NCBI GenBank assembly: GCA_905221605.1 | Contig: CAJNDS010000746.1 | Span: 176,961-240,960 of the forward strand | Reading direction: 5' to 3' | DNA from: Symbiodinium natans | Taxonomy: Eukaryota; Sar; Dinophyceae; Suessiales; Symbiodiniaceae | DNA: 64,000 bases | Shown here: positions 31,092 through 41,700 of the stretch, one piece after another | Layout: every line of letters begins with the position of its first letter | Numbering within the stretch: position 1 is the first letter of the stretch | The notes under the pieces: model-generated | The model's database searches: none | What the model saw: only the letters and a program-made list of their open reading frames with translations | What the model was told of the DNA's origin: nothing | Made by a program: the position numbers and the translations under genes

Positions 31092-32706
31092 CTGCCATTC
31101 AGTTCTGCCAGCTCCACGGCGATCTCGCCCGGACGGTGCTGCCACATCTCGGCCTGTTCGGCTGCTGGCCTAATCCATCTTAGGGTTTAGGGTTTAGGGT
31201 TTAGGGTTTAGGGTTTAGGGCTTAGGGTTTAGGGTTATGGTTCCTTAATATGGGCCCTTCAAAGGGGACCCCGTGCATACCCCGCTATATACCCGATACA
31301 ACCCACGGGCCCATACTTCAGAACCCTTTAGGGGAGGTAAGGGACCATATTATTAAGGGCCCATGGAGCCACCCTTAGAAATGAGAAAAGGAATGCACAC
31401 CCTATCCTTTGGTAATTATCTCGGGTTTTGGTATGTATAGGATGCTTTAGGTAGGCGTTAAAGACTCAAACTGGCTTCTAAACCCGACAGTGTGACTGGC
31501 CAACTCCATACCTAGAGCCCCAACACTTACGGTCTATTCCCCAAACCATGAAAAAGCCCTACACCACTAACTCTAAACCCACACTTCACGTCTGTTCCAT
31601 AACCCTTGTATACACTACAAGTAATAAGGGCCCATACTTCGGATCGCTATTCGGATCGCTATAAACAAGGGTAAGGGACCGTAGTAAGGGGATTGGCAAT
31701 GCAAACATGGGTCAGCACCAGAACGAGGGCCACGGGAAGGATGTCATGGGCATAGAACTCCGCATACTTGTACGTCTCCGTCTTGGTCGGCTGCTTGCCG
31801 GGCTTCTTCGCGGCGGCGAACTGCATGAGGACGAGCTCTGCGAGTGCTTCGTGCAGGACCTGTTCTGCGTTGTAGGCCACACCGGCGGTCCAGAAAGATC
31901 CGCACAGGAGCCGCGCCCGCGTCGCATCCTAAACCCTAAGCCCTAAACCCTAAACCCTAAACCCTAACCCTAAACCCCAAACCCTAAACCCTAAACTACG
32001 ACTGTAATCATTCACCCGCTCGGCAGGGCCGTCTTGGCTGTAGTGCGCCGTCGGCGAGCCCAACGAGTCCCTGCTTCTTGTTCGAGAGGCAGCCCTTGCC
32101 AAGTTTAAGGTTTAGGGTTTAGGGTTTAAGGGTTAAGGGTTCAGGGTTAAGGGTTTAAGTGAATAACCTTCCTGAGGCTTAAGTAGTATCCCTACATAGC
32201 CTTAATTGTGGGGGGAACCTAGGGGTGGTATAGAGCGGGGCAGAAGGGGAACCCATGATGCAAACGGACTTGGGCGCGTTGGGGGGGTTTGGGGTTGGGG
32301 GCTTGAGGGCCTCAGGGTCTTTTGGTGCTTTCGGGTTTTAGGTGTTGGGGTATCTAAGACTATCCTCAACCCTAAACCCCAAACCCCAAACCCCAAACCC
32401 TAAACCCTAAACCCTTCACAACCACCAACCCCAAGGCTTTGGCATGTTGAATGAAGACCTCAGCGACAGCGAGCTCGCAGGTTGTGTACCATCTTCCATA
32501 AGGGGCGTGTAAGGGTTTAGGGTTTAGGGTTTGGGGTTTAGGGTTTAGGGTCAAGGGCACCAAGGGTTACATAAGGCCGCTACAAGGGGGACAGCTATCC
32601 ACCCGAAATGGACCAACAGTCGGCACGAGGCTGTAGGGTTGAGGGTTTAGGGTTTAGGGTTTTGGGTGCCCTAAGCCCCCCCCCCCCCCCCCCCCCCACC
32701 CTAAGC

Positions 32707-32737
<31 letters not shown>

Positions 32738-35700
32738 AAAAACGAAAAACGAAACTCTCTTTGCACCACAACGTCCATGTCAGCACTTCTCGTTTGTCCT
32801 GAGCATCCTAAAAGTTGTCAACGGTTTAACTGCGTTGCTGCAAGGGCAAAATGAAAATCAGTTGCCTGGAAACTGTGGTAGTGTGTTTTTGTACATCCGT
32901 ATCATACTAACTTCACTTCCTTAACAGCAACCTTGCGAAGGCCCACTTCAAGCCCGAAACCCTAAACTCCACTTCCGCCCCAAGGACCCCCCACCTGAGC
33001 TGAGCAGAGCAGCTCATCCAGGCGTTGGAGACCCTGGACCTGCACAGTTTAGAATTTAAGGTTAGGGTTTAGGGTTTAGGGCTTAGGGTTTAGGGTTTAG
33101 GATTTAGGGCTTAGGGCTTAGGGCTTAGGGTTTAGGGTCCAGAGGGCACCCGAAGGCGCAAGCCGGTGAGGTTGGGTTCAGGGCTTACTTGGAGGTTCAG
33201 GGTTTTCTTAGTAACCTAGTTATAGCTGTACTTATAACCCACTTACAACCCTGTAGGGTACTTAAGAGGCTTAGAAGAGGGTTACGACTACACTTATACT
33301 TGGTTACTATGTACCCTGAACCTCCATAGGGTTTAGAGTGCAGGGTTGAGGGTTCAGGCTTTAGGCTGCAATTGGGCTGTAGGATTCTCTAAACCCTAAA
33401 TCCTCAATTACTCCACTATGTGGGTCGATGGGCAGATGTCGGAACTCACGTCCCTTCCAGGGTTCTTATTGGCCTACAGAGCCCGGTTTACGCAGGTTAA
33501 CGAACGAAAAAACATAATCTAGATGAATCCCCGTATGCTTGGGGTGAACAGCCACAGCTGTTGCCTAAACAGCCCTCAAACGTCTATTCTGTAAGCTAAG
33601 AATCGGGGTTTCACAGCAAGAGCACACCAAAAGCAAGGTTTTGGCGATATGTCGGTGGTTCAGGGGCTTGAGCTTTGGGATTTGACGCAGTTCTAAAAAG
33701 AGGAAGGGAGGGAGGCAGGGAGGAGGGAGAGGAGGGAGGGAGAGGAGCGAAGAGGGAGGAGAGAGGGAGGGAGAGAGCGAGAGGAGGGAGGAAGAGAGAG
33801 GAGACAGGGAGGGAGGGTGGGGAGTGGGAGCGAGAGAACGGGAGACCAGTCAAGTCCTGCAGCCCTTATCGCTCGCTTCGCGAAAGCGCACGTCATGGTC
33901 GGCATGTCGAGGCACACTGTCTTGGGTCTGCTGTGGGGATCTCAAATATGTCTCCCGCGGACAGCCAGCCAGCCTTTCCTGCCGCAACCCTTCTTGCTAG
34001 GCTCACAAGCCACCCACCTGGCTTGGCTTCAATCTCCAACTTCTGAGCTCGGTTGGCCTTGAAACCCCCTGTGAAGAAAAGTGCCAATATATGGGGGCCC
34101 GTAGTAACCCAAATATGAAACGATTTACATATCCATAGCTAAACCGGGCTCAGGAACAGACATCCTCGCACAAGACAGGAGCTTGGGTCTGGGATTGGGA
34201 GATGGATGCCCAGCTAAAGTTGAAAGCCACAGCCTCCGAGCCTCAAAAGCCTAAACCTCCGAACCCCGAAGCCCTCTAAACCCTGACCCCTAAACCCTAA
34301 AACCCAAACGTCTAAACCATAAACCCTAAACCCTAAACACTAAACCCTAAACCCATCAACCCTTTCTTTCAACCCCTCAAGCCGCCTCTTCCGCGCTCCG
34401 ACCGATGGCCCTTCTGGCCTGCGAACATGAGACTTTGCTTCAAACCGCAAGGTTTAGGGTTTAGGGTTTAGGGTTTAGGGTTTAGGGTTTAGGGTTTAGG
34501 GTTTAGGGTTTAGGGTTTAGGGTTTAGGGTTTAGGGTTTAGGGTTTAGGGCTTAGGTTTAGGGTTTAGGGTGCAAGGTTCTAATTTAAGGTATATTCCTT
34601 AATTAGGGGGTATGGGGCTCTCTGGGTATCCCTTCTGTCCACAGCCTCTGCCCCCCGATAAGAACTTCGTGAGACCCCCTAAAACCCTTCCGCCAAGTTA
34701 TGAAGTCCCCCAAACCCGAAGCACAAACCTCGACCCGAGGAGGTAACATGGAATGGGATTCAAGCAATTTTTGCGAGGACAGCCAACAGATAGATGAAAA
34801 CCCTGAGGACGTGAACTTTGGCGCACACTTTGGCGCACACCACACACAAACACACACCCTGCGTGGTGGTGTGCGCGGAGCATGTGGCACACCCAAAACC
34901 CAAAACCCAAAACCCTAACAGGGTTCAGGGGACAGGGTTCAGGGACATCCTAAACCCCCTCGACCCGAAGCCCTCCGACGCCGGATTTTGGGGGTTCTTC
35001 TGGGACTGAAGGAGCTTTGCAAGGGACTGTACGGGCCATTTCCATTAAGAGGGTCCCTCCAATAGTATCCCTCAGGGTGTACGGGGATTATGAATTCAAT
35101 GCCCTAGGCCTTAATAATTAGTGGGGGTTGTTATAGTATCATTATATAGGAAGCATAAGCGAATGCTACTAGCAATTCTTCCGAGCCGGTTATTCTTCTC
35201 AGTTTAGATGGCCTTGTCGATGGCGCTTCTCCTGCTTGCACAGGGCATTTGTCAACAGACACTTCTTAGTTACGAAACCCTAAACCCTAAACCCTAAACC
35301 CTAAACTCAGAACCCTGAACCCTAGGGTCTGAAGCCGCGCGGGTGCCCAAACTTCCTGCCGTCCAAATCGCGTGCACAGGGCTCGAACATATTGATCGTG
35401 GAGGTGAGGGCGCCAGGGTTTGGGTGATAAGGGCTTGCGGCTCACAGCTGTAAGCCTCTACGGCACTAGCCTAACCCGCAAGCACGCAGCCAGAAGCCTA
35501 AACCCTAAACCCTAAAACCTGGGGTCTGAAGCCAGAAAGCCTCCAAACCCTAAACCGTTCACACAGAAGCGCTCCTGCAGGTTTGGGGTCTGAAGCCCTC
35601 AACCCTCAACTCCTCCCCCGAAAAGCTTTAAGCCCGAAAACCCCCTAAACCCTAAACCCTAAACCCTCAGCCTTGCCCGCGTATATGGGCCCACACGCAA

Positions 35701-38700
35701 CGAAGCCATAAACTCCCCTCGGGGGGAGGGGCCCCCGTATTTACAAAGGGGGTTAGGGTTTAGGGTTGGGTTTGGGGGTTTTCGGGTAAGTTGGGTTGGG
35801 CTGCGAGTTTGACAACTTGAGTCTACAGCCCTATAGAACGCTACAGCCGAAGCCCGAAAATCCTGTAGGAAGCATGGAGGCAAAACGAGACGGCACATTT
35901 AGGGTTTAGGGTTTAGGGTTTAGGGTTTAGGGTTTAGGGTTTAGGGCACCCAAGTCCTGTGGCTGATTTTCTGCGTGGTCTTTTGGATCTGGCGCTGCAG
36001 CTCCTGTGCGGCCTCTCAAGAAGTTTAGGGTTTCGGGGCTTAGGGTTTAGGGTTTAGGGTTTAGGGAACCACCCTAAACCCTAAACCCTCAAGGAGATCT
36101 GGAGGTTTACGAAAATGGGAGACTCTTAAATTAAAGTAGTAGGATCCCCTTGCATGAGGACCCCAAAAAGGTAACCTAACGTCGGAGACACCCATATAAT
36201 CGAGAACTACGAAGCCAAGGGCTTGGGAATCGAATCCCCCCCAAATGCCAGAAGCCTGCGCGCGCGCGAAATACATGGGTTTTGGGGTTGAGGGCTTCGG
36301 GGGCTTAGGAGGCTAGGGCTTAGGGTTTTAGGGTTTAGGGTTTGGGGGTTTAAGGTTTCGGGTTCAGGGTTTGGGGTGTTGGGATTGCCTGGGCTCCTAG
36401 AGCTGTACAGAGCTATAGATTGTCTCATCGAAGCGTGCTGGGATCCCGAGCCGAGGTTTGCAAACTTAGGGAGCGAAGCACGTTTATGGTCTCGGGCTTA
36501 GGGGTTTAGGGTTTAGGGGTTTCGGGTTTAGGGTTTGGCGTTTCGGGTTTAGGGTTAGGGTTTAGGGCTTCGGGCATTGGCGTTTGCTAGGGTCTGGGGC
36601 GTGTGTAGGGCGAGAAGGGGTTCACAGAGGTGGGTTCCGGGTTTGTTGGGGGCTTCGCTTGTCTTGCAATCCAAGCAGAAGTCTCCAACCCGGACTGTCT
36701 CCCCGAAACCCTAAACCCTGAACCCTAACCCTAAACCCCTAACCCCTAAACCCTAAACCGTAAAGCGTAAAGCGTAAACTGCAAACCCAAAACCCGAAAC
36801 CCTAAACCCTAAACCCTAGCTGAACCCTGAACCCTAACCTAAACCCTAAACCCTAAACCCTAAACCCTAAACCCTAAACCCTAAACCCTAAACCCGAAAA
36901 ACCCGAAAAACCCGAAAAACCCGAAAAACCCTGAAACCTAAACCCTAAACACTCAAACCCTAAAAGCCCTAAACCCTAAACCCTAAACCCTAAACCCTCA
37001 ACCGCACCTTCTGGGCGTCCTCCTGCTCTTGGGTCTGTCGCCGGAGCTGCTCCTTTCTCAAAATGGCAGGTGGTCCCCAATTTTGTAGTCCCTGTCGGGC
37101 TTCTAGGAGGGTTTAGGGTTTAGGGTTTAGGGTTTAGGGTTTAGGGTTTAGGTTTAGGGTTTAAGGTTTAGGGTTTAGGGGGACCCTTGGGGATATAGAC
37201 CTTCTCAAGAAGGTGCCTGATCAAGATAGCCAGAAGAGGGTCAAGAAGGGTTCGCTTTTAAGGGTCTCCCTTATCCTACTAGCATGCCGTTTTGGGGTTT
37301 CAGGTTTTGGGGCTCAGGGCTTTAAGGGTTAGGGTTTCGGGTCTAGGGTTTTGGCGTTTTCGGGTTTCAGGGTTTGGGGTTCAGCTTTAAGGGATTTTGG
37401 GCATAGGACAGCACCAAGAGGAACCCATATACCCTTCCCACGTGCCCCTTTGTATGCTCTATGTAGGCCCTCTTGCTACGCTAGGTTTCGCGTGGAGAAA
37501 AGCGGGTATCTTTCTCTGTTTAGAGGTTCATAAGCTCCTAAACCCTAAACCCTCAACCCCAAACCCCAAACCGCAAACCCTAAGCCCTAATCCACCCTAA
37601 ACCCTAAACCCTAAACCCTAAACCCTAAATCCTAAACCCTAAGCCCGAATAAACCCTAAACCCTAAACCCTAAACCCTAAACCCTAATAAACCCTAAACC
37701 CTAAACCCTAATAAACCCTAAACCCTAAACCCTAAACCCTAAACCCTAAACCCTAAACCCTAAACCCTAAACCCTAAACCCCCTAACTCTACGTAAGCAC
37801 ATCTCTTAGCCCCGGCCCCCAGCGTCCTGCAGAGCTCGGATCTGGGCGACTTCATCGAGGACCTGGTTTCAGGGCTTTTGGTGGATGGCATAGGTCAGGT
37901 TTAGGTTTTAGGGTTTAGGGCTTAGGGTATAGGGCTTAGGGCTTAGGGTTTAGGGTTTAGGGTTTAGGGCTTAGGGTGTAGGGCTTAGGATGTAGAGGTG
38001 GATGGTATAGGTCACCCCAAACTTCCCAAACCCTACAAATCCTGAAAGGTTTAGGGTTTCGGTCCTCCCTTCCCTTACGCCTCCACCCCCCACCCCCCAA
38101 AAATCCCTGGGGTCCTCACGATCCGTGGAGCGAGTGGGCTGTGCCAGCCGGCCGTAAATGATGCATGCTTGCCCCTTCGCATGCGAGGCAACCTTCTCCA
38201 TTTCTGTCAGTGCTCGGTGCTTCACATGTGCCGCGGCCGCTCCAGCCAAATGCTCGATAGTGATCGGTTGGGGTATCACCGACCCAGATTTCGCCGTGCT
38301 CGGCCCCGTGAGCTAAAAACCTTCCCTGGGTGGGTCCTAGTAAAGAACTCAGTGAGTGTGTTTAGGATTTAGGCACGAGGAAGCTGAAGGCTCTAAACCC
38401 GACTAGGGTTTAGCGTTTAAGGTTAAGGGTTTAGGGTATTGGGTTTAGGGTTAGGCCCCCCCCCCCCCTCCATTCCCCACGCTTCTGAATAGCCCGGCAC
38501 ACTCGATCTGATCCCTAAACCCTAAACCCGAAACCCTAAACCCTAAACCCTAAACCCTAAACAGGGTCCAACATTGGGGTTGAGGGAGTAGGGCTCCTGA
38601 AACCTGCGTTTTTGGAGACGTCTTTCGTCTCTCTGACTCCTTAGGCCCAGCTGAGCATTTTTTTTTTTCATTGTGTGGGCTCTTCTCATGGCATTGACAT

Positions 38701-41700
38701 CCTACGCGGGCCTACGCGTGAACTCATGTTTAGTAGCCGCGCGGCCTACGCGCGGAGTATGTTGTTGACGCGTGCCTACGCGGACCTACGCGGCAGGCAC
38801 TCGAACAAAGCGCAAACGCATTATTTGACTTGCTATATTGTAGCCACTGGCACATTCGGATTGCTCAACCAAACTTTCTGCCCAACCCTGCCCGATTTTC
38901 TGCCCAACCCTGCCCGGTTTTTTGCTCAACCCTGCCCGAATTGTGATGTTGACGGATGGGCTACGACGTTGAAAACGACACCTACGACTACGCGCGGGCT
39001 ACGCGGAGCCTACGCCGCGCCTACGCGGAATTCCTACTTATATGTGCAGTTATACATAGGGATATTTCGATATACATATAAATACATTTTGTCATAAATA
39101 TAAATATAAACAGAAATATGAGAATATTCTGAATCAATATATATATATATACATATAATGATAAAACCATATAGTTACAGTTATATATATATATATATAT
39201 CTCAATTAAACCAACAACCTACGCGGACCTACGCGGACCTACTGCGTAGACTTGCCTACGCGGACCCTACGCAGACCTACGCCCTGCAGGCAAAATGCTA
39301 CGCGGCCGACTTTCAATGTTCGCGTCTCTACGTGGCCTTGCTTGTAGAAAAAAAACGCTGCTCAGCTTGCTTGTGACCCTAAACCCTAAACCCTAAACCC
39401 TAAACCCTAAACCCTAAACCCGAAATTAACCGTAAACCCTAACAGGCCGGCTGCAGGTCCCTTGTTTAGTGGAGCTCCAGGAGCTTACAGAGACTTTCTC
39501 AGTACTGGTTGAATGAGGGAATTTGGGGTTTAGGGTTTAGGGTTCTGGGCTCAGGTTTCTCTCAATTATGGTCCCTTTTTGGGTACCCTAGATAATGCGT
39601 TAATGGGGGCACCCTTATAATAGGGACCCAAAAAAAGACCAAAATTAGAGAAGTAACCTTACGTATACATCCTTTAAGGGTATGTAGGAGGTACCTACTT
39701 CCCTCATTCCCTACTAAGCAACAGTAGGATGAGGGTAGCAGGGGATCGTCTTGGCGCACAAGACCTTTGGGCCCAGCTCATCCCAGCAACCAACAGTCCA
39801 CCTTTTCCTCCTTTGCTTCCTCCACCCTAGACCCAAAACCCAAAACCCAAGACCCAAAACCCTGAACCCTAAACCCTAAACCCTAATCCCTAAACCCTAA
39901 ACCCTAAACCCTAGCCCTAAACCCTAAACCCTAAACCCCAAACCCTGAACTCTGAACCCTAAACCCTAAACCCCACAACAAAACCCAACCCCCCCCCCCC
40001 CCCCCCCCCAAGATCTCGCATGCCACGCATAGAGGCGGCCTCCTGGTACTTGTCGACCTCGGGAGAAGTGATTTTGGTTTAGCGTTTGGGTTTCGGGCTT
40101 AGGGTTTAGGATTTTGGTTTAGGGTTTAGGGTTTAGGGTTTAGGGTGTAGGGTCTAGGGTCTAGGGTCTAGGGTGGAGGAGTAGGGAGTGTAGGGCGTTT
40201 AGGGTTGAGGGCTTAGGGTGTCTAGAGTGTCTAGGGTTTTGGGTTTTTTTTTTGAGGGGGGGGGGGGGTTATGGGGTGTATGGGGTGTGTAGGGTGCTTA
40301 GGGTGCGCAAGGTGCTTAGGGCTTACGGTACTCAGGGGGTTTAGGGTTTAGGGTTTAGGGTTTAGGGTTTATTTAGGGTTTAGGGTTTAGGGTTTAGGGC
40401 TTCGGGCTTAGGGTTTAGTCAAGGGACTGAAGGAGAAACCCTTATCAGCGACCTCATTCTCTGGGGATTCTTTAGGGTTTACTCTTGGACTCTTGGAAAT
40501 ATGAAAGTAAGAACCCCCCCCTCCTCCCTTAAAAGGACCCCATGACTTAGGCTGGTTTGGGGAATAGGGTTTCAGCGATTCAGGCCTTCGGCTTTTTGGG
40601 TTTAGGGCTTTAGGGGCGACCACCAGACCCCAAGCCCTAACGGTTTAGGGTTTAGGGTTTAGGGTTTAGGGTTTAGGGTTTAGGGTTTAGGGTTTAGGGT
40701 TTAAAGGCTAAAAACCCTGAAAACCCTCAACTCTGAGCCCTGAACTTTAAAGCCCTGGGAGCCCCAAACTCTGCACTTTTGACAGCCTGGAAACCCTAAA
40801 GGCCAATCCCTAAAACCCTAAACTGTAGACCCCAAACCCTAAACCCCAAACCCCAAACCATAGACCCCAAACCTCAAACCCCAAACCCCAAACCCCAAAC
40901 CCCAAACCCCAAACCCCAAACCCCAAACCCCACACCCACCCCCTGAACCCCCAATAGACCCAAAGCCCTTGCGTCGAAGGGGCTGCTGCGATGAAGGCAG
41001 CACTCCAGGACAGGGCAGCCTGCGCCAGACCATTGGCTTCAAGGGCTTGGAGGGGCTTGTTTAGGGTTTAGGGTTTGGGGTTTAGGGTTTAGGGTTTAGG
41101 GTTTAGGGTTTAGGGTTTGGGGTTTAGGGTTTGTGGTTTGGGGTTTGGGGCTTGAAGAGTTTAGGAGGGGGTAAAAGGGGGGTTTAGGGGAGGGCTTTGC
41201 AGGGCTTGAAGGCTTCCAAGGGAGTTTTATGGAGGTGTTGAGGGGCTTCGAGGGTCTCAGGTAGTTTCGGACTTGAGGGTTTTAAGGGTGTAGCGTTCGG
41301 CTACCAATGTGAGCGCACTGAGCGAACTAAAAGCAACATCTCCTTTGTCAGCAATACACGTGACCAGCAGAAATGAGGCGAGGTACTCAACATTCAGAAA
41401 GGGTTAGTAGCAAACGAAGAGTCGCCAACCTCACTTTGCTTCAGAAGTGAGTCGATCCAGGTCGTCGTGGCTGAGGTCGAGTGCGTGATCAAGCATGCGC
41501 AGCGTGCGTTCAGGACCCGACCTCCAGATCGCATACATACAGCCGTAGAGCGCCACGACCTTCAGCTGGGCCAGTGTTGGACTGATCCCAGCGGAGACGC
41601 AATACTGTCGGAAGAAAGGCTGGAAGATGGTCTCGAAGTACTCTGTGAGTGCGCAGTGGTCCCACAGCGTGGCCATGTCAAACAAGGGGTCCCCGCAAAT

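Noticed and set aside
30970-31160. Final protease exon beyond the 8.8-kb element
   Set aside because: A plus reading DPCAVPAIQFCQ exists, but the minus reading AEMWQHRPGEIAVELAELNG has both AG-G and GTACGG borders, so the protease C-terminus is left open.
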